In this document: piece after piece, positions 12,001 through 24,213 of the stretch
Layout: each line of letters starts with the position of its first letter
Position numbering within the stretch: position 1 is the stretch's first letter
DNA from: Polytrichum commune
Lineage: Eukaryota > Streptophyta > Polytrichopsida > Polytrichales > Polytrichaceae
DNA: 64,000 nt
Assembly: GCA_950295325.1 (NCBI GenBank)
Contig: OX485803.1
Location: 28,582,001-28,646,000 of the forward strand
Direction: 5' to 3'
Translations under genes and position numbers: made by a program
Notes under the pieces: generated by a model
Database searches by the model: none
The model's input: only the letters and a program-made list of their open reading frames with translations
What the model was told of the DNA's origin: nothing

Positions 12001-14413
12001 AAAAATCAATTTTAGATGTACTTGATTCAACTTGTTAGGATTGGCACGATTGTTAACATACTATGAAATAATTAACATACTAATTCATTCATTAACTTTG
12101 ATTTATTTATATCATAAGAGCTTCAAACGTTTATATATTGTTCCTCTTATTGCGATCTAATTGTCTAAATGTTGACATGCATTCACTCTATAAAACAATG
12201 TAGAAAATCAAGTCAAAGGGGTATCTTCACAAATTGTTATCATGAAAATTAACAATCTACAAAGTTAAAAGGCACATGAATCATTGTTGTGCTTTTATTG
12301 GCGACGTGCACAATGATCTATAGTTTCATTGAAGAAAGTTGTTATAACTACCTTATAAACTGCTCCAAAACCTCCTTCACCAAGCTTCATACTTGTGTGG
12401 AAACCTTGGGTTGCAACTCGCAATTCGTCATACTTAAAAAATGTAGGTTTCCTATCAAACTCTTGGAACCCTGTAATTGAAAACGCATAAATGAAAATCT
12501 AATAAACTCACATCCAATATAAATTTGTCTATGTGATTGAAGTTGAAGAAGCCCACTAAAAATATGTGAGGGCTAGACTAAATTTCAATATATATGACTG
12601 TGAACTTTGCATCAGAATTGAAAAGAAAAAAACTTGTCAAAGTGCTTACTTTCTTGAAGATCATGTTCGAGTTGGAACACGAGATCTCTCTTGACCTTGC
12701 GAGAGACAAGGATTGTAATGATAATCACTAGAACCACCACCGATACACTTATAGATGTTGCAATTGCAATTGTCTTCTTGCCTACATGCACAAAGCAAAA
12801 GCATCTAGACCATCAACAACAAAAGCCTCTTAGATGTAGATTCAATCCAATGGCTCGTGGAAGGCCAATATTAGATGCATAAGTAGCTAGTGGGACCACC
12901 ATAGTTTCCTAGCAGCTTGGGCGAAAATAGATAAAAAAAAATACAAGGGTGCCTACAGTTTAAAGAAATTCTTGACATTGCTTGCCTTTTTCTTTTTCTT
13001 TTTATAAAAATCATATTAATGTTCAAATCACCTAAGCTCAACTCACATGTGTTTTAATTCAATAAATTAGCTTTTAGGTATCAATAGGTTTAAACACACA
13101 TAGCATAGGTTTTCTGGTGAGTCTTTTGTCTCACCGTTCTAACACTTTTAACCCACAATCTTTCACAAATGCGACATATCTCTCACACATAACAAACCAT
13201 GTCACATAAGAGTTCAAGGTAGCTAATGGGAGCCTCGGAGGTGAAGATAAGGGTTTAGGGTAAATTGACCACCACTTGCTATCAATTTTGGGTGCCATTG
13301 AGTGAACCGTTTCGTGTGCATTTGTATGCAAAGTAAGATTTTTTAATGCTCACAGTAGAGATTCTCTACTATACAATTAGGAGGTTTGACTTATTTACCT
13401 CTTTGAGAAGATATAACTAATTACTTACAGGGAATAGAATTACGAAACAACTTGCATTCCTCATCATTACCTCTCATCCATCTCCGAAAAGATTTGGACA
13501 AATTTCAAGCCACTCTGTCTGGCCGGATCAGCTTATTCTTCACCATTTTACTCTTTTCTACTTTAGCATCGTGCATCAAGCTTGAGCAGCAGTCAATAGA
13601 CGAACCTGAGACTTCTCTGTCAGTGGCAACTGCGAGTATGCAGTATGCAGTTCCGGAATCCCACGGTCCCGCCGAATTGACGACGCCTGCCGAATATAGT
13701 AGAACGTAGTGGAAGCATTCCGACGACGTACTAACATTCAACTTGGTGAGCAGGGTGATAGCATTTTCCATTTTCTCGACACACAAGGTGCACTGACCGT
13801 CATTCCCGAGATCGCCCTCACAGGAGCTCAGATCAATGCCTAGATTCGTCCCCGCGATTCCCTGAAAGTCAGCCTTGGTCTGAATTCCTTGGCACATCAA
13901 GGGGCCCCTAGTGAACAAGGAGGGGTTGGACTCTCCGGTGGAGGCATTCACGAAACATTCCTTTGCGACGTTGCGTGTCACACCCGTAGTTTTGAGCTGA
14001 GTTTGGAAGCTGGACAGGCAGGCGTTCACCATAGCCTGGTCCTGGAGCTCAAATAGCCCTTCGACTCTCAGATACTCCGCCAACGCGAGGCCCATCCCCG
14101 AAAGAGCTGCAAGGCAACATGTGCTTGCGGCGGTGGCATTACTCACTGCGGGCCTAAATCGGCACACATCTTTGATCCAAGTGTACTTGCTAAGAACTGA
14201 AAAATCAAGAGGACACAACCCATCTGTCTGCACAAAAGTAGTAGTTCGTCCTCCATCTCTCCTAGAGGTTATGGCCGGTCCTCTCGTCGCACTCGCAGGC
14301 GTAGCAAGCACTAGACTGCAAATTAGCACCAGAATCAGTATGAACCCCATGACAGACTCCATCGTCTCCATCCGGAACAAATGCCACCAGCGTAAATTAT
14401 GGTGTTGCTTCAT
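9081..14413 (-). pseudogene. SPARK-domain receptor-like kinase, copy 1 (frameshifted)
   Basis: Single-pass receptor kinase. Exons inferred from GT-AG borders: 14413-13552 (signal peptide and Cys-rich SPARK ectodomain with a CPLDFSVL start), 12781-12650 (transmembrane helix, then basic RKVKRDL), 12470-12352 (Gly-rich loop GEGGFGAVYK), 11948-11739 (VAIK-type lysine in IAVKQL), 11595-11358 (HRDIKASN and DFG), 10414-10264 ([20 protein letters not shown]) and 9371-9081 (C-lobe). Exon 4 is 210 nt here but 211 nt in copy 2. The missing T near 11833, in the MRHRNLVKL region, shifts the frame before the catalytic loop. The C-terminus also ends 16 codons earlier than in copy 2 through CGA to TGA. The kinase resembles the LRR-VIII/At1g07650 type; SPARK ectodomains are known from At1g11050-like and ARK1/KIN3 kinases. 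Probably non-functional as assembled, unless the missing base is an error. Confidence 0.82.
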
Positions 14414-14561
14414 CTTCGAGCTGTTCTACGAACACCACGTCCAGTCTCGCCTACAGGCCTTGACAGATGGAGCCAGGGCCGGCTGTGCGGCGACAAATAG
14501 GGCACATGTGAACACTGTAGGGCCTGTGCGGCATGCACATGGTGTAAGGGCCGCTTTACAC

Positions 14562-14638
14562 TACGTACTAGGTAGCGGTCATGTACAGAGGGGCTACCGG
14601 GTGTAGCCCCTCTGTAGATGACCGCTACCTAGTACGTA
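14562..14638. repeat. 77-bp near-perfect hairpin
   Basis: Arms of about 36 bp, starting TACGTACTAGGTAGCGGTCAT and ending with its complement, flank a tiny loop (CGG). The inner arm AGAGGGGCTAC/GTAGCCCCTCT is also present in the hairpin at 23.9 kb. The right arm forms the outer part of the 76-bp inverted repeat described at 14603. Confidence 0.85.
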
Positions 14639-14678
14639 TCACTATATAGATCAATGTTGGGTCTCGTAAGTTAATTTT
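14603..14678 (+). repeat. Left 76-bp terminal inverted repeat
   Basis: The reverse complement of 23847-23922 matches this stretch with four mismatches in 76 positions. A CACTA motif lies inside it at 14640 and the matching TAGTG at 23881-23885. CACTA...TAGTG ends are the signature of En/Spm elements. However, no direct target duplication is visible beside them, because the sequences outside are themselves inverted repeats. Confidence 0.8.
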
Positions 14679-15051
14679 GTTGCTGTACATTCGCTTTTTA
14701 CAGGTTTGTATATTCGGCACAAGCCTTTGCAATACTAAGCTCCAAACATGGGGAAGCCCTATAGAGTGGAGTCCAACTTGGTTGTTGGACTTAAATATGA
14801 AGACTTGTTCTTGGCGATGCCTAGAATTATCTTCTGCTAAGCCTTGATAAACTTATGAAACTTCCTCAGATGTGAAAGACAAGGTGCTACCTAAATTGGA
14901 AAATTCGAGCATTTATATGGAACAATTCGTGAATTTTAAAGTATGTTGGGGGCTCATTTAGCTCTGTGAGATGTTAACTTTTGAGCTGTATAGAACAATT
15001 TAGTTATTATTGTCTATCAATACTCTAATCTGGGACAATTGGAGTGCACAG

Positions 15052-18000
15052 GCCTTTGCACAAATGCGTATTACAGAAGCAGGAGCCCACTTGAGTGCTT
15101 TTTCAGGAATTTTGAAAGAAGAACAGCGCAAACAGCATGGACAACATTCCAGAATCCTGAGGAGTAATATCACATGGATTACAGCTGCAGCAGTGGCTGC
15201 AGCAGATGCTATGCTTGAGGCCTGCCCATCAGTGTATGAGCGTCGGTGCCTCCTCCAACTGCTTTCCGCAGCAGATTTTGCAGATGGAGGCTTAGCAGCT
15301 ATTCGCTTCCGGAAACTGTATTGGAAAATGCAACTAGCAGAGCCAGCACTTGGTTCAGGATCAGGTGTAGTGGCAAATGGCAGTGAGCTTGAGGATGATG
15401 CATTGCTTCAGGAGTTGGAAAACAATGGTCAGTGGGAGGAAGCTCGCAGTTGGGCAGGACAGCTTGATCTTAGTTCACAGCGCAGCAGCCCAGCTCTTCA
15501 TCATGTAACTGAAATACAGGTACGGAATCCTTATATACATGACATGTTTGACAACTCTCTTTAAAAGACGAGGCCCTTGGTAGATTCAGTTTCAAGTGTG
15601 TGTTGTTTTAAAGTGAATAAGCTAAGTTCACTCGTATGATAGGATTGTTACTTGTCTGGAAAATCCTTGCTCCTTTTAAGACTGATGCTTTCAGTAATCC
15701 AAATTCAACTTGCTACTTGCCAGGCTGAAGCAATGGTTACAGAGTGGAAAGAGCTGCTCTGGGATGTGCGGGAGGAACGTGCTGCTCTTTGGAGCCATTG
15801 CCAATCTCTTTTCATCAGGCATTCATACCCACCAATACGGGTAATTGCCATTGCAAGGAATTTAGTAGGTTTATGTGGTATGTGAAATACAATCTGAGTA
15901 GAGTAACGTAAATATAGGCAGTTCTTTCTGTATTTTCAGGTGAAAGAAATCATGGTACTAAGCGAAACAGTGTTTTCACCTTATTGCAGGCTGGTCTTTT
16001 CTATCTAAAACATGCAAATACAGTGGAGGGCGAGGTTCCAACTTCAGAGCTACATGACATTCTATTACTGGCGCTGCAGTGGCTGAGTGGCTCTTTCAGC
16101 AACTCCTCCCCGTAATGGCCACATACTTTTTAACTCCTGCATGGTTCAGAGTCAAACTTCTCACTTCAATGCACGTTTGTTAAACTGATCACTGTACTTG
16201 TGGGAAAGTGATTCTTCTGGCAGTGTACAGGAGCTTTTCTAACTCTATCTGCTGGTTTTCCTGAGAGATATGGAACTAATTATGTGCAATGAGAGTTATA
16301 ATTGAAACCGTGTGATGACAGGGTGTATCCACTGCACATGCTCCATGAGCTCGAGATCCGTGTCTGGCTTCTTGCAGTGGAATCAGAGGTGGAGGCACAA
16401 GCTGGAAGGGATCAAGAAACCGTTCTTCTAGGACGAGCATTCCCCCCTGGTGTATTGGGCAGCACGGGACGTCAGAGTAGTGAAACCACACCAGGAAATC
16501 CAGTGGATCGCACTGCCATTGCTGTTGAAGCTGTTGACAGTCATCTTAAGAGGTCTAGCACCAAATCACAAGCTGCAATCCTATCTGACGACAATGGGCG
16601 AGGGTTGGCACGCTCACATAGTATTCAAATTGGGTAGGTCAACACTACTCGCGGTGGAGCATCCATGAAGATGAAACGCCGGACAAAGCAGCTGAAGCGT
16701 ACACCTGTGGATACTACAGAGGAGGGTTCTCCAAGCGATTCAGATGACAGTCGATTAAATAATAGTGTTGAACGTCGCAGCAGTTTGGGTGAGGGTTATA
16801 GAAGCAGCAGAATTGGTGAGCATCGAGATAGTCTGAACAGACATCACAGTCTTCCGTGTGTGGAGATCCAAAACAGGGATATTCGAAATCCCGTACCTGA
16901 AGTGGATCCTGTAGATAATTGTATTACACCAACTGATGAAGGATCACAGGGGTGGGAAGAACGTGTTGGAGAAAGAGAGGTTGAGGGGGCGGTGTTGGCT
17001 TTGGTTGAAGTTGGCCAGGTTATAGCAGCCAGGCAATTGCAGCAGAAGCTTTCTCCTGCTCACATTCCAGTTGAGCTCTTGCTTGTTGAAGCTGCTCAAA
17101 AAGTTGCAATTTTGTCTACCCCCATGGTGAAAGGGTCTGTGCCGCCTGGTTTTTTCCTTCCTGCAGTGGAAGAATGTCTTCAGTCTACCGACCTGCCTGC
17201 AAATCTTGCATCTGTTACTCCAATGCAGGTAAATTTGACAGAGCTTATGCTGACAGTTTTGTGGCTATCTGTTTGCTAAATTGAGGGCAGTTTCTTGAGC
17301 CACCAATGACACATATTATATGATATTTCAGGTTCTGAAGGCATTGACCATGGCCTGCCGAGAGGGATGTGGACGTGGGCATTGTCGCAGAATAGCTGCA
17401 GTAGCACAGGTTGGAAATTTCCTGGGCCTCTATTTTACTGAAGCATTTGCAAAATCTCCTCCTCAGTTACTACAGCTTCTCTCTCTGAAAGGTAAGGAGG
17501 CACTTGCTGAGGCCAAGCTATTGGTAGAAACTCATTCCACACCAGCTGCTACAATTGCAAGGATCCTTGCTGAATCTTTCCTAAAGGTAAATTACTTCAC
17601 TCAAGAATGTTGAGTGTACAAGTATTAGCCTTGACTGTTCGTGAACATGTTTTAGTTGTGTTTGTCAATTAGCTAAAGTACTGATTTGAGCCTTGTTATT
17701 TCTTGAAAACAGTACTTGGACTTTTCCCAAGATCAGATGTAGGGTTTATCAGAGTTGTAAGAGTTACTTCTGTCCTCCCCAAAGCTCTCCCTTCATGTAG
17801 ATATCCTTTATATTCAAACCACACCCGGTTTGAGTTTCTATGTGATGGAAATTCTGCTTGGTTAAGTGGCTGCTTGGGCAATCAGGAGTTGCTGGTTGAA
17901 TGTGACTTCAAAAAATTACAAATTATCTCAATAATGTGTAAGATGTTGGATTTGCAGGGACTTTTAGCAGCACATCGAGGAGGATACATGGAGTCTTCCT

Positions 18001-19844
18001 ACAAAGAGGAGGGTCCAGCGCCACTGCTATGGAGGCCTTCTGATTTTAAGCAGTGGGCACAACTCTGTGCAGCAGAACCGGAAGTTGGACATGCCCTGAT
18101 GCGCTTGGTCATTAGTGGCCGGGATATCCCACATGCTTGCGAGGTAATTGAGATCCCTATTGAATTCTCATCATTGTTCTGTTTATTTACAAATCATTAA
18201 AGCAGAGCATCAGACGCTATGGTCCTAATTTGGTCTAATATGACCTTTTTGTGATGTTAAGTAAGATGGTACAAAATATTATGAACAATTGTTGGTGATT
18301 GCCTCTGACAGTACTGGTTTTCGTTTGTGCTTTGAACTGCACGGAATTACCTTGAAGTTTCAGGAATTGCTTCCTGATTTTTTGCATGTGGAATTTGTTG
18401 GGATTGTATATATATTTGGAGGGGGCTCAGTCAAAGGTGTGGATAATGGTGCAGGTGGAGCTTATCATACTGGCGCACTTCTACTATGAGTCATCGGCTT
18501 GCCTTGATGGCATTGATGTTTTGGTGTCCCTTGCTGCAACGCGTGTGGACTCCTATGTGGCCGAAGGAGATTATGCGTTATTAGCTCGGCTCGTGACTGG
18601 TCTAAGCAACTTTCAGAGACTACGGTTTATATTGGATGTCCTGGTTGAACATGGTTGTTTACAGCTTCTTCTCCAGAAAAAGGCTGTATTTGATGCTGCT
18701 GTGGAGACTTCAGTATCTATTCGTGCCTTCTGCATGGCTGTCCTTACTGCTCTTAAGCACTTCAATCCCTACGACCATGATGCCCTTCTTCTGGTACTTG
18801 GCCTTCAACACTTCCTGTGTTGTTTGACACTAGATCTTACAAATCTGCATGACCTAGGTGCTGGTGATGCGGCAGAGCAGAACATAACAAAACGGAAGGA
18901 GATTTTTCTTTTTCTTTTTGGTCACAAACATATTGTGTTGGATAAAAGTTGTGACTAGGAATTGTTGAGCTGGGTGTAGGTGTACAGCCATTTTAATATG
19001 CCACACGACATGGCCATTTTGCTACGGCAACGTGCTGATAAGTATTTAGAGCGGTGGGTGAAACATATCGATCCTGAACGCACTGAAGAGTTGCTGGAAC
19101 CCATGCGTTTGTATGTGGAGGCTGCGGAAAAGTTTGCAGACATTGATGCTGGTAAGTTTGGCCTTTGGAAAGAACTATCCACAAACCAACTGAGTTAACA
19201 TGTATATTCTCATACAAAAGGTGCTTCTTAGTTTTGAACCTAACCTCTGCATACGAGGCATGTGTGCAGGCAGGAGCACAAGAAAATGCTGTGCGCAAGC
19301 TTCATTAATCTCACTCCAACTCCGAATGCCAGAACTGAACTGGCTGAATTTGACGGAGACAAACGCAAGGCGACAGCTAGTTGAGCAACCACATTTCCAA
19401 GAAGCTCTCATTGCTGCCGAAGCCTATGACCTGAACCAATCAGCTGAGTGGGTACCTGTACTATGGAATCAGATGCTACAGTCCGCTCGTATTGATCAAT
19501 ATTTGACTGAGTTTGTGGCTGCCCTCCCCCTCCCATCAAGTATGGTTATGGAGCTTGCACGGTTCTACCGGCAAGAGGTTTCAGCAAGGGGTGACCATTT
19601 TGAAATCTCAAAATGGTTAACTCCAGGAGGTGCACCACTGGAACCGCGATTTCTGGGAAAATCCATGCGGTCGCTTCTGAAGCTAGTGAGAGATTTCCGA
19701 GTGCGCATTCAGCTCGCAACAATTGCAACTGGGTTCCCTGATGTGGTTGATGCGTGTATGCAGATGTTGGATAAAGTGCCAGATTCTGCAGGGCCACTTA
19801 TATTACGCAAGGGCCATGGTCAGACATACATCCCGCTAATGTAG
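15052..19844 (+). pseudogene. Spatacsin (SPG11-like) C-terminal part, in-frame TAG
   Basis: Homologue of the plant spatacsin C-terminal protein (At4g39420 type), linked in animals to lysosome reformation. Nine exons join in phase: 15052-15519, 15724-15840, 15990-16111, 16322-17228, 17332-17586, 17958-18143, 18455-18793, 18980-19151 and 19270-19844, 3,141 nt in all. Family landmarks include EWKELLWDVREERAALW, VYPLHMLHELEIRVWLLAVE, SSACLDGIDVLVSLAATRV and a C-terminus ending KGHGQTYIPLM. Full plant spatacsins are far longer, so the N-terminal two thirds is missing; upstream of 15052 I see no convincing further exon. In exon 4 a TAG at 16635-16637 interrupts an otherwise open frame, and no intron fits there. 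Either a recent pseudogene or fragment captured by the surrounding inverted-repeat block, or a real gene whose front lies elsewhere. The family call is firm; gene status is not. Confidence 0.85.
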
Positions 19845-21582
19845 AAGCAGGATTTAATTACAGTCGTTACAATCAGAAAATTAAGTTTTGACTTTAGGTC
19901 TCATCCATGTGTGCAAACTTAGTTGATGTGGGTCTACTGATCAAATATATCAGGGCAGTGCCCCATTGGCCACAATTTGTAGTATAGTAGTACTTGAAAG
20001 GGGTCCCAAGAGTTAACCTTCAGCCACTCTCTTTGAGCCTCATTGACATTCATCAACAACATCAAAATGGACCTCTGCTGGAAAGATTGTGCTTCTAAGT
20101 GGTGGACAACATCAGTAGAAAGTCACAAAGGCTCTGCTGCATATTTTGTAATTTAAATCCAGGTGTAGCTTGGGGATGCATTGCTCACAGAAATTTACCT
20201 CCCCAAGGTGGAGGAACAAGGTACTTTCATGAGAAGCCTCCGACCAGGGTGTTCATACTTCAATACAGGTTTGTTTTGGAATGTAGATTTTTCTTTTTTT
20301 TTTTTGTATATTAGATGGTTCCTGTCTTTGTTCAGTGAAGAGTTCTAGATTCAGGTTCTTACTGATACATTGAAATAGTGGACACTTATCAGAACATGAA
20401 AGTGTATATTTGAATCATTTTTTACCAGCATTGGAGAGTTTGAGAGCCTGTGTTCCTTGTATCTTATTGTGACTTTGATCAAACTAGAAGGATCAAAATA
20501 AAATCCATTCTTTATTACCAGGACTCAAGAATTTGTCTCGTGTGCAAGATTTTCTTTGGTCTCACACCCTATATGTATTACTGTTGATGTTCAATTCCAG
20601 AATACCAATCAAGAACTAACCAATGACATCAGTAATTGTATGGCTGGACAGTAAGAAGTGATTCTGTGGCTATTGGTGGCCACCATTTGTTAGTGACTAG
20701 AGTACAGGCTGGATTTGTGGTTACAAGTGCCATTTTGTGAGCAGGCACACTCCTTTTATGGAGGGTAAGGTTGGTTAGTTGGTGGTGGGGGTTGTTTGGG
20801 CTGTTGACGTTGGTGGCTGGGGGACTCGGGACTTTTGGTTTACAGTACTATGATGTCCAATGTAAAGTGGTTACTTTTGACCATAAAAGGATATGGTATT
20901 GTACCTCAAAGGCATGTCTGGCACTACACTAAAAATTGGGTTTAGTGTGACCATTTCTGTTTGTCTTGTTCAACATAAACTGTAAACCACATGTGTAGTG
21001 TCATCAATACTAGATGTGCATTATAGGTTTACAATGTTGGAATTACTGTCATTTACTAAGTGTTTTTTTTATCCAAATTTCAATAATCCATTATAATCTT
21101 TTATCACAGAAATGTTAGGATGCAGAATATGTAAACCTTTATTTCAAAAATTGACATTTCGATGAACTAATAATAAGTTGTGTTGACTATAATCGTAAAC
21201 CAATTCATAAGAAGTGCCAATAGAAAAGTAATGAGTGATAAAATACCATATGATGCTTAACACAATATTTAGTGAAGTAAGCTGGATAACAAATATAAGT
21301 GTGTGCCTAGTATATCTGGCACTAAGGTGTCAATTTCTTACTTTTCTGGCACCCATATATAGATTTGTTTTAAAATTAGGCATTAATTTTCCTCTTATGG
21401 CCTTCCATCTACATATTCCTAGATTTATAACTCTAAAGTGAAAGATTTACTTAGTTGGCACGTCACACTCTAGAGCTACATGCGCATTGATGCTACATTG
21501 CCCAACTAATGCACGCTTTGTAGAAATAAGCACGAAGAGAAACCATGAAAGTCCAAACAGAAGTTGGATTCCTCCTTTTTAG
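19845..21582. other. 3' flank of spatacsin fragment
   Basis: No gene seen. It contains the likely 3' UTR with an AATAAA-type signal near 20500, a T-rich stretch near 20290 and AT-rich intergenic sequence. Confidence 0.5.
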
Positions 21583-23350
21583 ATGGTGATGGATTATAAA
21601 GGCCTACAAAGACCTTTGGACAAGCTATATGAGTTCTGCACTTATTCTAGCCTTGAAGTTGATTTATCTAAGATTAAAAGAATGATATTTGACTCCAACA
21701 AAAGGAAATTAAATCAAGAGACATTTTACTTAGACAAGGATCAAATTGAGATAACCCATGAATACAAATACCTTGGGATTCAGTTTTAATCACATGGTTA
21801 CTTTGAGTCATCTAGTAAAAGGTGAAGAATCACAAGCATGAAAGCCTTGATGGGCACCTTAAGGAAAGGAGTAGTAATCGGAGTCACATGTTGGGAACTC
21901 GAATCACATCTATTCAAGGCTTTGGTGTTTCCAACTTTCACATATGGCACTAAAATTCGGGGAGGCGACTTGAAAAACTCTCATTGGAAGGTTTTCAAAA
22001 AGGGCATATAGATGCATGTAATGTCTCATGTCAAAGTGCATTTGTCAACTACATGTCATATTTTGCTAGCCAAATTTGGAGAACTTCCCAAAAAATTATA
22101 CACTCTCAAGCTCACTATGGGCTTCCAATAACGGCTTGCCTACCTATCCCCCTCTTGGTTAGTCAGCAAAGTAGCCTAATTTTCCTAGCACTTGACCAAA
22201 CCCAAGGGGTAGACTCTTCATTGGATACTTAATTGACATGCTTGGGTCATTATGAAATTAAACCCCCATATACAAGAACTATGTGGAAAAATAAAAATGT
22301 ATGCGTACTAATGGCATGCTAGAAAATGGATTCATGTATTTATACTAAGCTTTTCAAGTGAATGTGATAAATGCCTCCACTATATATACAAAATATAAAT
22401 TATGACTTAAATAGGCCCTTGTTACATATAAAATCCACTATCACTTTTGAACAAATTTTCATCCATAGCATGTAACTTAACGATTGCAAAAAACAAACAA
22501 AAACTAGAGCACAATAACTTAGCCACAATCCAAAGAGCAAAACTCAAGGGAGCCTAATATGCTATCAAAGAGCCGCCAATTTGTAGAAACCTAGAACCCA
22601 AATGCAAACCTAACAAAAATGGACATGGTAGTCATTTTGGACTATTACCATATGACAACAATAGATGAAAATGTAGATAAGATGAAACAAACACATATCT
22701 TGTCAATTTTCCCTCTAAACCTTAGGGCCCCCTTTTGTACATCTACCTTTGCTTCAAAATTCTTAATACATTTTTTAAATGTACACACTAGGAAAAAATA
22801 ACTCCTCTCCTTATGTATACTATGTATCCTACTGCCCCAAATGATACCCCTTCTCACACTCACATTGGTTCGTTTGTGGTATGAAGAGTCCACCCCCTTG
22901 GTGGCCAAACAAGGATTTAACACCTAGCACAAATTGACAACCATGTGGAAGACATCACGGTGTTTATCTCACTGGGACCCCCATGACAACCCAACCACAT
23001 CAAAACTAGCATATGTTGATATCAAAGAGGTTTTTCTTGCTAAATAGTGGAACTCTTTCCATCTGTCAAGGAGGAAACTAGATTACCTTCATATCAAGGA
23101 TTTTCCCAAATACAAATGTGGATTGTACTTGAAGCAATCATTGACACCACCACAACACAAGATCATTGTTGCATACCGCGCCTTGAACCATATACTTGGA
23201 TGATGGTCGACTCTCCCTATCTCTAGAAATACTAGAGTATGCAACTTTTGCTCCTAGAATGAGGTCAAAATTGTGGCACATTTTGTGTTGGAATGTCCCT
23301 ATATAAGCCCAACATGGATAAGTTTCCATTCTTTGAGAATGTAGTTCTAG
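21583..23350 (+). pseudogene. Fossil non-LTR retrotransposon (RT thumb and C-terminal zinc-finger region)
   Basis: Broken reading frames resemble the end of a LINE reverse transcriptase. LDKLYEFCTYSSLEVDLSKIK, followed by HEYKYLGIQF, is the post-palm segment seen in many LINEs. Next comes a HLFKALVFPTFTYG-type block. Further on (about 23060-23320) a stretch read as RNTRVCNFCS...VAHFVLECPYI resembles the C-terminal Cys-rich region. Many stops and frameshifts make this an old relic. It belongs to a different LINE lineage from LINE-A and LINE-B. Confidence 0.65.
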
Positions 23351-23846
23351 GGAGCCTCAAGTCCTTGTAATTGGACCATCAAGTGGACATTAGCCTCTAT
23401 CTCATGGAGGTTACCGCACACGACCACTCTAAAAAATTAGCTGGCTTGAAACCATTTGACGTATTTTCAGTCGCATTAGTTGTTTTGGTTTTCCAAACTT
23501 TAACATCAATTTCATTTCGTTTTATTTAAGTTCAAATAGGCCAAAAATATGATCCTACATAAATTGATATTTTCACACCCCTTTCTTGATATGCTATGTT
23601 TCTTCTAATGCCCACATAGCGCTAAATGCCTGCCTATGTTATCTATGCACCCAATTTTATTTTATTTTATCTTATCATCAAGGGGCCTATGTTAAGCTTA
23701 CACGGTTTTCTTGAGTCCCATAAATTAACTGGACACTAAAATTGACCCACCAATTTTGTAATGGTCTGCCCTGAGGTGACTCGTATGTAGATTTAAGGTG
23801 AATACTTTGACATCCGATTGTAGTACGGATTACCTGAGTTGACCCC

Positions 23847-23922
23847 AAAATTAACTTAGGAGACCCAACATTGATCTATGTAGTGATATGTACTAGGTAG
23901 CAGTCATCTACAGAGGGGCTAC
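23847..23922 (-). repeat. Right 76-bp terminal inverted repeat
   Basis: Inverted partner of 14603-14678, with four mismatches in 76 bp and TAGTG at 23881-23885. It runs directly into the hairpin at 23888-24027. Confidence 0.8.
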
Positions 23923-24027
23923 CAGGTGTAGCAGGGGAGCAGAACCTGCCGAGTCGCGTCAGCGACGAGGGAGGTTCTGTTCACCTGCTACACCTGGTAG
24001 CCCCTCTGGATGACCTGCTACCATACG
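23888..24027. repeat. 140-bp hairpin with ~55-60-bp arms
   Basis: The left arm reads TATGTACTAGGTAGCAGTCAT, AGAGGGGCTACCAGGTGTAGC and then AGAACCT. The right arm returns the complement (AGGTTCT, GCTACACCTGGTAGCCCCTCT, ATACGTA). The GC-rich centre contains GTCGCGTCAGCGAC. It shares its outer arm with the hairpin at 14562, so both derive from one foldback family. Confidence 0.8.
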
Positions 24028-24213
24028 TAGCCGATGAAGGATCTCAAAATTAGCTACCTGCCTATCCAGTTACTACTAGGTACCTTCCTTGTTGGCGGGA
24101 GGTAGGAATTTCAAAAGTGTCACGTCGAGCTATCTCCAACACTTCTATTCTCAGTTTAGGCTTTTTGTGATCTGTCAGTTCTGTCTTTGTTGTCTGCCAG
24201 TCTTGTCGTTGTC

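Larger units (their letters stand above)
7084..14453. repeat. Segmental duplication, copy 1 (~7.37 kb)
   Basis: This stretch aligns nearly end to end with 31291-38557. Both copies hold the 5' half of tRNA-Thr, about 2 kb of non-coding flank with the 5S-like repeat, and a whole SPARK receptor-kinase gene. Homology ends at 14453, where the sequences become unrelated. Differences are scattered substitutions, small indels and a few intron indels. At the proximal end copy 1 keeps the whole tRNA, while copy 2 is cut by LINE-A in the tRNA anticodon loop. Confidence 0.92.
14603..23922. mobile_element. 9.3-kb inverted-repeat-bounded block with host gene fragment
   Basis: Two 76-bp inverted repeats enclose the spatacsin tail, its 3' flank and a fossil LINE. 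Both ends also carry a related hairpin. The arrangement looks like a large TIR element that captured a gene fragment (Pack-TIR/CACTA type). No transposase was found inside and no target-site duplication was confirmed, so ectopic insertion of two related hairpin elements around a degenerate locus is an alternative. Confidence 0.5.

Noticed and set aside
14460-14561. CAGGGCCGGC-type start suggesting an hAT terminal repeat
   Set aside because: No matching inverted end or 8-bp duplication could be found nearby.
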